A DNA stretch of 33,841 nucleotides from RYN-433 sp036558265. GTDB taxonomy: Bacteria; Planctomycetota; Phycisphaerae; Tepidisphaerales; Tepidisphaeraceae. This document shows positions 23,560 to 32,638 of this stretch, piece by piece (positions within the stretch are counted from its first letter, which is position 1; each line of letters opens with the position of its first letter). The stretch spans positions 1 through 33,841 of the forward strand of contig DATBFY010000558.1 of assembly GCA_036558265.1 (NCBI GenBank), in the 5' to 3' direction. The notes under the pieces are model-generated. The model saw only the letters and a list, made by a program, of their open reading frames with translations, was not told the DNA's origin and did no database searches. A program made the translations under genes and the position numbers.

Positions 23560-25128
23560 ATGTCACGAATGGATTCCGATGTTGCGATCGTAGGCGCGGG
23601 GCATAACGGGTTGGTGGCGGCGATCCTCCTGGCGCGGCATGGGCTGCGGGTGGTGGTGCTGGAGGAGAAGTCGTCGGTCGGCGGGGCGGCCAAGACGGAG
23701 TACCCGTTCGCCAGGGCGCCGGGACTCGGCACGTCCACCGGCGCGTACCTGCTGGGCGTCATGCAGCCCGAGCTGATCGCCAAGCTGGGGGCGCGGTTCA
23801 CGCTGATCCGGCGGGATCCGCATTATTTCCTGCCGACCCTGGATCGGCGGTACCTGCTCTTCGGGTCGGATACCGCGGCGATGCGGCGGCAGTTCGTCGA
23901 GTTCTTCTCCGAAGCCGACTGGAACGCCAACCAGGCGATGAACCAGGAGATCAGCCAGATCCGCGACGACCTGGCGCCGGCCTGGCTGGCCGAGCCGTTT
24001 TCGGTGGAAGCGACCGCAGAGCGCTACATCCGTCCGGCATTGCGCAACGTGTTTCTAAACCTGGTGGCGCGTCCGGTGGAGGAATACCTGGCGCGGTTCG
24101 CCTTCAAGAGCGAGCTGCTGGTGGCGATGTACGCGGTGACGGACGGGTTCTCTGGACTGTGCGCCAGCTTCGGCACGCCCGGCACGGGGATGAACTTCCT
24201 CGTACACAACATGTGCCGGCTCCCGGGGGCGGACGGCACGTGGATGATCGTCAAGGGGGGAATGGGGAGCGTGACCAGGGAACTGGCGCGGCTGGCGACC
24301 GAGGCAGGGACGCAGATCCTGACCGATGCCGCTGTCGAGCGAATCGAAATCCAGGGCAGGGCTGTGACGGGCGTAGTGCTTCAGGATGGTCGCCAGATCG
24401 CGTCGGGGGTCGTCCTCAGCAACGCCGACCCGTTCCGCACGCGAGCACTCGTGGGGGCAGAACATTTCCCTGCCGAGTTCAACACGAAGCTGGATGGCTT
24501 CCGCCGCGCGGGCACGACGATGAAGGTGAACCTCGCGCTCGATCGCCTGCCGACGTTCACCTGCCTTCCCGAAAACCGTGGCCAGCACAACGCGACGATC
24601 CACCTGTTGCCGCAGGAGGGCGATGTGATCGCCCAGGTGCGGCGCGGGTTCGAGCGTGTGGCCGCCGGGGAGCTGGCGGATTTCCCGACGATCGAGTGGT
24701 ACATTCACACCCAGGCCGACCCGAGCCTCATGGACGAGAAAGGCCGGCACAACGCCGCGTTCTTCGTGCAGTGGGCGCCGTACGAGCTTTCAGGCGGGCG
24801 GCGATGGGAGGACGAGGAGGGGCGTTACGTCGAGCACCTGCTGGGGATCGCCGAGCGGTTCGCGCCGGGTTTCCACCAGAGCGTCGTGGACGTCTTCGCG
24901 CTGACGCCCAAAAAGATCGAGGAGCACTTCGGCATCCGCTTCGGCCACATTCACCACGTGGACAACACGTTCGGATTTGATCGGCGGATGCCGTACGCGA
25001 CGCCGGTGGCAGGCTTGTACTCGTGCAGCGCGGGATGTCACCCGGCGGGGTCGGTGATCGGCTCGGCGGGGCACAACGCGGCGATGCGGGTGATCCGGGA
25101 CCTTGGCGCCACCGCACGCGCTGGCTGA
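23560..25128 (+). CDS. FAD-dependent oxidoreductase, phytoene desaturase/PYROXD2 type
   Basis: A 522-residue flavoprotein. The N-terminal dinucleotide fold is DVAIVGAGHNGLVAAILLAR with the acidic end VVVLEEKSSVGGAAKTE. Later: PGTGMNFLVHNMCRL, WMIVKGGMGSVTRELARLA, VVLSNADPFRT and the C-terminal FAD block VAGLYSCSAGCHPAGSVIGS. The family holds carotenoid desaturases, isomerases and the poorly known PYROXD2; the substrate here is unknown. ATG 23560 (MSRMDSD) is taken with AGAAAGG upstream; ATG 23569 is an alternative. It is the second gene of the unit with the Rieske oxygenase, so both may act on the same compound, and it converges with the DUF748 gene, whose stop lies 20 bp away. Confidence 0.9.
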   Translation: MSRMDSDVAIVGAGHNGLVAAILLARHGLRVVVLEEKSSVGGAAKTEYPFARAPGLGTSTGAYLLGVMQPELIAKLGARFTLIRRDPHYFLPTLDRRYLLFGSDTAAMRRQFVEFFSEADWNANQAMNQEISQIRDDLAPAWLAEPFSVEATAERYIRPALRNVFLNLVARPVEEYLARFAFKSELLVAMYAVTDGFSGLCASFGTPGTGMNFLVHNMCRLPGADGTWMIVKGGMGSVTRELARLATEAGTQILTDAAVERIEIQGRAVTGVVLQDGRQIASGVVLSNADPFRTRALVGAEHFPAEFNTKLDGFRRAGTTMKVNLALDRLPTFTCLPENRGQHNATIHLLPQEGDVIAQVRRGFERVAAGELADFPTIEWYIHTQADPSLMDEKGRHNAAFFVQWAPYELSGGRRWEDEEGRYVEHLLGIAERFAPGFHQSVVDVFALTPKKIEEHFGIRFGHIHHVDNTFGFDRRMPYATPVAGLYSCSAGCHPAGSVIGSAGHNAAMRVIRDLGATARAG

Positions 25129-25148
25129 GCACAGCGGGGTGAAGCGAA

Positions 25149-28100
25149 TCACTTCTTCTTCGTCAACGCGATGATCACCTGTCCGCCCGCGTCGCCCTCG
25201 GCGGGGCTGAACTGGGGGCTGAGCAGCTTGATCCGGCCTTGAGCGTCCGGGATGCCGGAATCCAGCACGGCGGTGCGGACGGTGGCGAGGCGCGCGCGCG
25301 CCAGTTCGAGCGCCGCGGTGCGGGTCCGCCGGGCAGCCTGGCGTTCGGCGCCCGGGCGGAGCATCTCGTAGACGCGGTCCAGCGCATCCTCGGTCGTCGC
25401 CAGCTCGCGGTCGATCGCCCGCAGGCGGTCCACGTACGGCGCGGCGTCAGCCGCACCGCCGGATGCCAGGCGCGCGCGGGTCAGTCCCGCCATGTCGGCG
25501 CGCAAGGCGGACAGCTCGAGCTTCCGGGCGCGAAGCTGGTAGGCCATCGCCTCGCAATCCGAGCGATTCGGGTTGGCCCGGGCCTCGGCCAGCGTCAGGT
25601 CGCCGCCGCCCAGGTCGTGCTTGAGCGCCAGCTCGAGCGTCTTGTCCTTGCGCATGCGCTCGATCAGGGCGTTGAGCGTGTTGGCCGCGGGGGTATCCAG
25701 CGCCGCGTCGCCGGCTTGGAACGCGAGCGGGACCGGCGGTTCCTGTCCCGGTTTCTTCTCCCCGCTGATGCCGAAGAGGGCCGCCACGCCGGTCACGGCC
25801 TTGACCGGCGCGCTGGCGACCGCCGTGGCGATCACCCCGCCGACCGCCGCAACCGCGCTGGGGCCCAGCCCCTCAAGCTTGCCGTCCTTCACGTTCGCCC
25901 CCACGTTGAGCGTGATCGACCCGTCGGCGCTCTGCAGGAGCTTGATGACCGCGTCGAGCGGCGCCGGGAGCGAGAGATGCCGAACGATCGGGCCGTTCTT
26001 TGGCTCGGACATTTCCAGGTCGGTGAAGACCGCCTTAGTTCGACCCTCAATCACGCCGTCGGGTTGGAACCGCAGGTCGACCGTGTCGTCGAACGTGCCC
26101 CCGGAGAGGTTTACACCGCCCTCCTTGGCCGCGCCGGCGAAGCCGGCAAGCTCGACGCCGCTTACGGTGGTGCGGACCCAGCCGGTCGTTTTCGGGTAAA
26201 GCGACACCTTGCCGACGGCCGCAACCTGGCTGAACAGCTCGCGCTCTTCGAACTCCTGTTTGGCCTCGATCTTCTGTCCGGCGACCATGGCCGCGGCGTC
26301 GCCGATCGCGCCCGGGATGCCAAGCCCGTGCGGTTTCTTCGGGAGACTCACCTTGCCCGAATTCACCAGCGCCGCAAAACGGATCGGCTTGTCCTCGTAG
26401 GGTGACCAGTTCGAGAGGCCGCGCACCTCGACGTCAAGGCCCGTCAGCGGGACGACCAGTGGCGGCTGCATCACCTGGTCCGCGTAGCGGATGTCCAGGC
26501 CGCTGATGATGAGGCGGTCGATGCGGATCTCCGCGGTCGGCTTGGTAGTGGGGGCCCGGGCGGTTGTCGCCATGGCGATGGATTTGGCCGGCGGCGGCGG
26601 GGATGGCGCCGCGGTCGGGGCGGTGGTGGGTTGCGTCGCCGACTTTGCGGGCTTGATCGTCCAGCCCAGCGCGTGCAGTCCACTGGCGTCCCGGGAAACC
26701 TCGGCGACGGGCTTGGTGACCTCCAGCGACTTGACGCGCACGCTTCCGGTCCGCGGGAGGACGCGCACGCCATCCGAGCGAAGCTCTTCAACCCCGGCGA
26801 GCACCGGCCCGTCGGGCGTGGCGCGATATTCGAGCGTCTTCACCAGCAGGTCGAGGTCGAACCCGCGGGAAAAGTCGAAGTCGGCCGCCCCGCGACGGTC
26901 GAGCCTGGCGGTCGCCTCCAGGCGCGTGCGAAACACGCCGTTCGTCAAGCTGCTGCCGTCCACGGTTGGTTTGAATTCCGGGAATAGCGCGGGAAAGCCG
27001 TCGCCCCGGATCCCCGTCAACGCCAGGTCAAGGTTCGCCGTCGGCTGGCGGGCAAAGGGGGCGATCTGGGCGTTCAGGGCGAGCCGGTCCACCAGTGGGT
27101 CGATCCGACCGGTCAACTCGAGGTGCGAGGGCGGATTGCCGGCAGCGTCGGGACCAAGCCACTTGATCGGTTCGACGTTGCGCAGGTGGAGATCCGAAAT
27201 CGTAACGGGGGTGGCCTGCGGGCGCGATCCGTCGGTGAAGGTGAGACGTGCGATGGCGAGGTCGATCTTTTCAGCGGTGACCAGAGGCAGGGCCTTGCGC
27301 GCCTGCGCGACCATGGTCGCGGCATCCTGGGTCGTGGCGGTGGTCGTCGAACCTTGACGGACCGGGGGACTTGCGGCGGTGGCCGGCGGCGGCTGTGGGC
27401 TCGCGGTGGTCACCTGGTGCGTCGTCGTGCCGCCCACGCGCACGCCCAGGAGACCCAGCGATCCGTCGGGCAGCTTGCGCACGTCCGTCTGCACGCCGGC
27501 GAGCGTGATCTCCTGGACCGCGATTACTCCCCCTGGCGGGTCAAGCCGAGGCACAACCACGCGCGCGGTGTCGAATTTGAACAGCGCCTCCTTGGCGGCC
27601 GCGGCGTCGCGGTAATCGAATTGATCGACCGCCAGTCGGACCGATTGGCCGCCGCGAGGATTGGGTGCCATCGCGGCGTCCACCTGGGCAGTGAGCCGTC
27701 CGTCTTTAATGGCCGGCTTGACGTCGGGCGGCAGATACGCGGCGAGCACCGCGCCGTTAAGACCGTTCGCATTGACCGCCAGCTTGGCGGCAGGAGACAA
27801 AGTGTCCGGCGTGATCTGCCCGGAAACCGAAAGCTTGTCCACGATTCCCTCGGCCCGCGCCACCACATGAAGGTCCGCCGGAGTCGGCTTGCCTCCGATC
27901 GACACCGGGCCCAACTCGACGTCCGCGATCGCACGGGAGCGGATGGGCGTTGGCCCCGCGGCCAGATCCTCCCAGTCAAATGTGGCGTTCACAATGTGAA
28001 GCGACGAGAGAAGCGTGATGGCGGTGGCGGGAGTGGGCGGGTTAGGCTGGGACGCCGCGGTTGCCGGGGCCCTGACCCGGGCTTCGGGCGGTGCGGCGTG

Positions 28101-30791
28101 GGTCGCGGCTACGCTTGCCGGCCGAGAGGTCGCTGTTCGCGGGAGCAGTCGGACGCCCCCGACGACCAGCGTGCCATCCTTGTCGCGCAGCGCGCGGGCG
28201 GCGGGTTGGTTCAACGTAATGGCGCCCAGATTCCATTGCCCGGGCCTCAGTGTGACGCCCTCCACCTTGATCGCGTCAACCGAGGCGAGCGAAACATCGC
28301 CATCGGTATACTTCAGATCCGTCAGGTCGAACTTGGCCGACACGGTCTGTTCTTTCTCGTTCACCGTGCCGCGGATCCGGCAGGTCAGGTTACCGTCGCG
28401 GAGCACCGGCTCGATGCCCACCGCCTTGAGGTAGGGCTTGAGCGCCGCCGCCGTAAGCGAATGCGCCATGACGCGCAGGTCCATCTCCATCGAACCGGCC
28501 TTGGGCGCGATCGTCCCCTCGACCGCGGCGCGGCCGACGACGCCCGGGGCCGCGATCCACGCCTTGACCTGTCCGGTCTTGTTCGATTCGGCTTTCGGAT
28601 CCGGGTCCAGAAGTATGTCCGACAGTTCGAGTCCCGCGTCCGACAGGCTTAGCTCGGTCGGTGGGTTGACCGTCTGATCCTGCAGCGCCAGCCGCAACCC
28701 TTTCCATGTGAGCCGATCGATCTGAATCGTCGGCGGTCGGACGGCCGGGGCGGCGGTGCGTGACGACACCGCCGCGCGGTTCGCGGCGACGGCGGTGGTG
28801 TTCGTAGCCGGCGCGGGAGTTGTCCTGGCCACCACCGACGCAGCGGCGTGCTCCCTCGGTCGAAAGCCGAGCACTTGAAGCCTGCCCGACGGCTCAATCC
28901 GTGCGACCGCGCTCGGCCCGACGATCTGCACGTCCTTCAACACAAGCAGGCGACGGTCGGGATCAAATGAAGCGCCCTTCACATTCACGTCGGCCAGGTC
29001 AAAGAGTGACTGCCCGTCCTTCAGCGACAGCTCGCTCAGTCTGGCGTCCGTCGAAAGCACACCCGACGCGTCCGATGCCGTGCGCGCGACCAGCCGGCAG
29101 TTGAACGTCGCGTCGTTCCAGAGCGATTCCAGCCCGAGCTGGTCGAGGTAGGGCTTGACCGCCTGCGGGCACAAGCCGTCCGCCGCGATCGACAGATCAG
29201 CCGTCCGTTGCGCGTCGAACGGCGCGCACGTGCCGGCGATCTTGACCGACCGGGCCACGCCCGGCACGTGAAACGATGCCGACACCTGTAGAGGGGTCGC
29301 GCTGGAGGCGACCGCGGCAGCCGGCCGCGTGCTCGACCCGCCAGCAGCGCGCACGGTCAGTTCGTCCATATCGACGGCAAGTGCCACGGCCGGCCGCACG
29401 CCCTGGTCGTCAAAGGCGAGCTTCACATCCCCGATGCGAAGCTTGGAAAGGGATACGTCAAACGCCGGCGGCGCGGGGGCGCGGCTCACGGTGGGTGAAG
29501 GCTTGGCGGCGACCGCGACCGCCGTCACCTGTGACGGTCGCGACGGGCGCGTTGCTGGCGGCTTGGCGGGCGCGTTGACTGGCAGCGGGAGCAGCTCGAT
29601 GCCGGCGACGCCGACGTAACCGGCCGTCGTCCGGTGGGCCGCGCCGCGGACGTGATCGATGTCGATCGATCCGACGTGCAGCGACCTCGAGTTGAGCGCG
29701 TCGACGTCGACGAGCAGACGACCGAGGCTGACCGTTTCCCGCCCGTCGGCGGTCGCGCGCACGTCGTGGAAGTCCAGCCGTCCCGTCAGTGTATCGGGCG
29801 CGGCAGGTCGCGTCGTGGCCTTGAGGTGCCCCTTGAGCTGGAGCGTGATATCGCCGGCCACCGGGCGGATTCCCACCGGCGCCAGGTACGGCGCCGCCGG
29901 CCGCAAGTTCAGCCGCTTCACCGTGACCACCAGGTTCGCGTCGATCGTGTCGCCGTCGCCGATCCGCTCGGCTTGTACCCGGAGCGAGTCGAGGAATTCC
30001 TCCGACGACAGCTCGATGTCGAAGGTGGCCGGCCGCACGAGCGAGCCGATGTTCGACGCGCGCACGTTGAGCACCAGCGTGGTGTCCAGTTGCGGCACCA
30101 GGCTCCGGTCGCGAAAACGGACCGTCATCGGCTGCAGCCGGAACGCCTCCACCTTGAGGGGCGAGGCCAGGTCGATGTGCTGAGTCTTTGGATTCTTATC
30201 CTGTTGCTTGCCCGCCGCACCCGCCGTACCCGCCGTCTTCGCGGTGCCGGCCGTGCCGACGGTGTCCGCGGTGGCGGCGCGGGCCGAGCCCCGTCGGAGG
30301 CGCTCCAGCAGCGGGAGCCTGCCATCGGGCTCGCGATCGACGTCCACCGTCACGCCGTCCGCCTCCAGGCGCCAGACGTCGAGCCGGCCCCGCAGCAGCG
30401 CCCACGTGGACACGCGACCCCGGCAGTACTCGGCCCCGGCGATCCTGGCCCCGCCTTCCTTCGGCCACAGCTCGAGCTGCCAGATGCCGAAATTGCCGTC
30501 GACGATGCTCAGCTCCAGCCGCTCGTACGTGCACTTCAGGTCGTAGTATCCCGCGACCTTCCTCAGCACGCTCGGGAGCGCCAACAGCACCGTGATGCGC
30601 AGCGCCAGCGCCACGGCGACCAGGACGAGCAATGTAATCACCAGCCGGCGACGCCAGCGGCGGGGCTTGTTGGGCTTGTCCTTCCCGGCAGCGTCCGACT
30701 TGACCTCGCTGGCGGCCGATGACGGCGGTGGCGGCTGCGAAGGCGGCTTCGTCGTGTCGATCGGCGGCGACGGCTCCTGGGTCGTACTCAT
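25149..30791 (-). CDS. Giant AsmA/DUF748-like envelope protein with five modules
   Basis: A 1880-residue protein anchored in the inner membrane by one segment (LVITLLVLVAVALALRITVL, about 50-72) after a proline-rich cytoplasmic head; the rest should lie in the periplasm. The opening (YYDLKCTYERLELSIVDGNF, LRGRLDVWRLEADGVTVDVD) and the late block (SEPKNGPIVRHLSLPAPLDA to LQSADGSITLNVGANVKDG) match DUF748/AsmA proteins. Five copies of a core around 'PYL-x3-GI-x-P-x3-G' lie near residues 295, 542, 784, 1010 and 1265, parted by Pro/Thr/Ala-rich linkers near 400-440, 645-685, 885-925, 1115-1160 and 1380-1420. The C-terminal ~200 residues are helical. ATG 30791 has GGAGGT about 7 bp upstream and overlaps the lipoprotein stop (ATGA). 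The frame is open further upstream, but there it is antiparallel shadow of the lipoprotein gene. Confidence 0.88.
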   Translation of the reverse strand: MSTTQEPSPPIDTTKPPSQPPPPSSAASEVKSDAAGKDKPNKPRRWRRRLVITLLVLVAVALALRITVLLALPSVLRKVAGYYDLKCTYERLELSIVDGNFGIWQLELWPKEGGARIAGAEYCRGRVSTWALLRGRLDVWRLEADGVTVDVDREPDGRLPLLERLRRGSARAATADTVGTAGTAKTAGTAGAAGKQQDKNPKTQHIDLASPLKVEAFRLQPMTVRFRDRSLVPQLDTTLVLNVRASNIGSLVRPATFDIELSSEEFLDSLRVQAERIGDGDTIDANLVVTVKRLNLRPAAPYLAPVGIRPVAGDITLQLKGHLKATTRPAAPDTLTGRLDFHDVRATADGRETVSLGRLLVDVDALNSRSLHVGSIDIDHVRGAAHRTTAGYVGVAGIELLPLPVNAPAKPPATRPSRPSQVTAVAVAAKPSPTVSRAPAPPAFDVSLSKLRIGDVKLAFDDQGVRPAVALAVDMDELTVRAAGGSSTRPAAAVASSATPLQVSASFHVPGVARSVKIAGTCAPFDAQRTADLSIAADGLCPQAVKPYLDQLGLESLWNDATFNCRLVARTASDASGVLSTDARLSELSLKDGQSLFDLADVNVKGASFDPDRRLLVLKDVQIVGPSAVARIEPSGRLQVLGFRPREHAAASVVARTTPAPATNTTAVAANRAAVSSRTAAPAVRPPTIQIDRLTWKGLRLALQDQTVNPPTELSLSDAGLELSDILLDPDPKAESNKTGQVKAWIAAPGVVGRAAVEGTIAPKAGSMEMDLRVMAHSLTAAALKPYLKAVGIEPVLRDGNLTCRIRGTVNEKEQTVSAKFDLTDLKYTDGDVSLASVDAIKVEGVTLRPGQWNLGAITLNQPAARALRDKDGTLVVGGVRLLPRTATSRPASVAATHAAPPEARVRAPATAASQPNPPTPATAITLLSSLHIVNATFDWEDLAAGPTPIRSRAIADVELGPVSIGGKPTPADLHVVARAEGIVDKLSVSGQITPDTLSPAAKLAVNANGLNGAVLAAYLPPDVKPAIKDGRLTAQVDAAMAPNPRGGQSVRLAVDQFDYRDAAAAKEALFKFDTARVVVPRLDPPGGVIAVQEITLAGVQTDVRKLPDGSLGLLGVRVGGTTTHQVTTASPQPPPATAASPPVRQGSTTTATTQDAATMVAQARKALPLVTAEKIDLAIARLTFTDGSRPQATPVTISDLHLRNVEPIKWLGPDAAGNPPSHLELTGRIDPLVDRLALNAQIAPFARQPTANLDLALTGIRGDGFPALFPEFKPTVDGSSLTNGVFRTRLEATARLDRRGAADFDFSRGFDLDLLVKTLEYRATPDGPVLAGVEELRSDGVRVLPRTGSVRVKSLEVTKPVAEVSRDASGLHALGWTIKPAKSATQPTTAPTAAPSPPPPAKSIAMATTARAPTTKPTAEIRIDRLIISGLDIRYADQVMQPPLVVPLTGLDVEVRGLSNWSPYEDKPIRFAALVNSGKVSLPKKPHGLGIPGAIGDAAAMVAGQKIEAKQEFEERELFSQVAAVGKVSLYPKTTGWVRTTVSGVELAGFAGAAKEGGVNLSGGTFDDTVDLRFQPDGVIEGRTKAVFTDLEMSEPKNGPIVRHLSLPAPLDAVIKLLQSADGSITLNVGANVKDGKLEGLGPSAVAAVGGVIATAVASAPVKAVTGVAALFGISGEKKPGQEPPVPLAFQAGDAALDTPAANTLNALIERMRKDKTLELALKHDLGGGDLTLAEARANPNRSDCEAMAYQLRARKLELSALRADMAGLTRARLASGGAADAAPYVDRLRAIDRELATTEDALDRVYEMLRPGAERQAARRTRTAALELARARLATVRTAVLDSGIPDAQGRIKLLSPQFSPAEGDAGGQVIIALTKKK

Positions 30792-32341
30792 GGCTGACCT
30801 CCGCCCGCCGTCCCTTGGCTGGGTGATGTACTCGCTGCCGACAGGTTTTCCAGCGCCTTCTCCAGCGCGGCCCGGCGCTGACGCGAGGGCCCCAGCGGGT
30901 CGAACCCGGCCGGCGCCTTGCCGCGCGCGGCAAGCCAGTCGTATGCCCGCACCCGCGCCGCCGGAGACGGGTCCTCCAGGAAGATCAGGTTCTCCGCCAG
31001 CAGGCGATTCTCGAATTCCTGCCGCGCCCGCGACGCCCGCGACAGTTCCTCCAGCGACGATGCGTTGCGCCCTGCCTGACCGAAGTGCGCGCTGATGACC
31101 GACGCCAGTTCCGGCGCCATCGGGTTCGAATCCGCCGTCGCCGACAGTTGCGCCAGGACCTCGAAGGCGCAGCGGTCCAACGACCATCCCAGCTCGGCAT
31201 CGCCGGGAAGGGCCGCGCTGCCCGCAAGCGTCTTCGCCAGCCGCTTGGCAACCTCCGCCAGCGCCGCATCGTCCCCGACCAGCGCCACGTCCTCGCAGAG
31301 CCGCGCGTTCAGCCTCCCCGACAGGTAAAGCAGCGATGCGCGGCGACGCTCGGGTTGCTCGATTACCGCGACCACCGCGCCCGCATACGACGAGGCCGCT
31401 GATGGGCCGACCAGCAGCAGCCGCGGCCCTCCCGCCGCCTCCGCCGCCGACCTCTTTAACTGCTCGGTGCAAAACGCCAGTGCTTGCGCGTGGACCGGAT
31501 CATCCACGCTGCCCGGGGCGATGCGAATCAGCGCCGCGATCGCCTGCGTCTTCGAGCCCGAGAACTTCGCCGGTACGACCACCGCGACGTTCCCCGCGCC
31601 GCTCGGCGACGCGACGTCCACCAGGGCCAGTTCACTCGTCAGTTCCGGCGGCCCCAGGGGTGGCGGGGGCGGCGCCGGTTGACCCGTCGGATGCGTCGTT
31701 GCGGCCGTCATCGCGTCTTCAATCTTGTCCGCCGGCGGTTTGGGCGCGACGAATTCCGACAGCGACACGGCGACCTGCGGTGCAGCCCCCGCCGGCGTAG
31801 AGGGCCGGAACACGTACACCCGCATCCGACGTCGCGGCGCCACGCCAAGCACCCCGTCCCGCTCCGGCGCGGGGTCCGCAAGCTCGAACGACACGGTCAC
31901 CCCCGACGGCACCGCGGCCACCGCATCATAAAGCCCCGCCGCGCGCCCCGTCGGCGCAGACGCCAGCGCCGTCCGAAGTTCTTCCGCCGAACCCGCGGTC
32001 AGCAGCCGCACCCGCCCCGTCAGGCTGGCCGACGGCAACACCGGCGCGCCCAGGCGACTGGCCACGATCAACCGGGCCGACGGCCCCAGCGGCTCGCCAA
32101 GCCCGGCCGGCATCCGCTCCAGCGCCAGGAACGTCACGTCCACCGCCGACGCGTCCGTCGGTGAGACGGCACCCGTCGGTCGCGTTGTCGGGCCCGACAG
32201 CGGCGTCCCCGCGAAATACGTCGTACCCGCCGAAAGCACCGGCGCGACAAACGGCTCTTCCTGCTGCCGGCCACTCTTCGCGCATCCGGCAAGGAGCACT
32301 ACGCCCGCGATCATCACCATCGCGAGCCGACGCCCCCGCAT
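30788..32341 (-). CDS. Uncharacterised lipoprotein
   Basis: A 517-residue protein with a lipoprotein signal, MRGRRLAMVMIAGVVLLAGC, so Cys20 should be lipidated. A Pro/Gly/Thr-rich stretch and one with repeated proline (PTGQPAPPPPPLGPPELTS) lie in the first half. The middle reads as an alternating helix/strand domain (NVAVVVPAKFSGSKTQAIAA, HAQALAFCTEQLKRSAAEAA, RLLLVGPSAASSYAGAVVAV) and the end is helical. I do not recognise the family. ATG 32341 was chosen for the signal peptide; 32386 would add 15 residues. The stop overlaps the start of the DUF748 gene, so the two proteins are translated together and probably work together. Confidence 0.8.
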   Translation of the reverse strand: MRGRRLAMVMIAGVVLLAGCAKSGRQQEEPFVAPVLSAGTTYFAGTPLSGPTTRPTGAVSPTDASAVDVTFLALERMPAGLGEPLGPSARLIVASRLGAPVLPSASLTGRVRLLTAGSAEELRTALASAPTGRAAGLYDAVAAVPSGVTVSFELADPAPERDGVLGVAPRRRMRVYVFRPSTPAGAAPQVAVSLSEFVAPKPPADKIEDAMTAATTHPTGQPAPPPPPLGPPELTSELALVDVASPSGAGNVAVVVPAKFSGSKTQAIAALIRIAPGSVDDPVHAQALAFCTEQLKRSAAEAAGGPRLLLVGPSAASSYAGAVVAVIEQPERRRASLLYLSGRLNARLCEDVALVGDDAALAEVAKRLAKTLAGSAALPGDAELGWSLDRCAFEVLAQLSATADSNPMAPELASVISAHFGQAGRNASSLEELSRASRARQEFENRLLAENLIFLEDPSPAARVRAYDWLAARGKAPAGFDPLGPSRQRRAALEKALENLSAASTSPSQGTAGGGQP

Positions 32342-32481
32342 CGCAGCGCACACAGGAAACCTCCCGCACGAGTGATCGGACCTCATGTCCGTTGTGACCG
32401 CCGCCCGGACGACTCAACGTCGCCCCGCCGGCGCGCGGCAAACCAATCTGACAGTAGTGCAAAGGGGATTCGAAACGTGAG

Positions 32482-32524
32482 CGGAGAATTACGGGTACCC
32501 GACTCCGAAAAACTACGGAATTAC
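32482..32524. promoter_or_regulatory. Repeats in the divergent lipoprotein / Gfo-Idh-MocA region
   Basis: A perfect palindrome CGGGTACCCG (32492-32501) lies inside outer arms CGGAG (32482-32486) and CTCCG (32503-32507). Direct repeats GAATTAC at 32486-32492 and 32518-32524 are 32 bp apart, about three helical turns. TAATAT at 32538-32543 may be a -10 box toward the oxidoreductase. This looks like an operator region; the regulator is unknown. Confidence 0.3.
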
Positions 32525-32638
32525 CCACGTTGCATGGTAATATGTCAACGCATCGCACGCGCCCGCGGGGGCGCCCGGCTCCGGTTACCATTGCTGCGCG
32601 CACCGAACGCTCAGGAACCCCTTGCCAAGGACAATAAT

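Noticed and set aside
27123..28652. A 509-residue plus-strand open frame inside the DUF748 gene
   Set aside because: Arg/Gly/His-rich shadow antisense to repeated AsmA-like modules.
30792..31472. Upstream extension of the DUF748 frame to 2107 residues
   Set aside because: The extra part is a shadow of the lipoprotein gene and Gly/Arg-rich; ATG 30791 has a ribosome site and leads straight into a normal membrane-anchor region.
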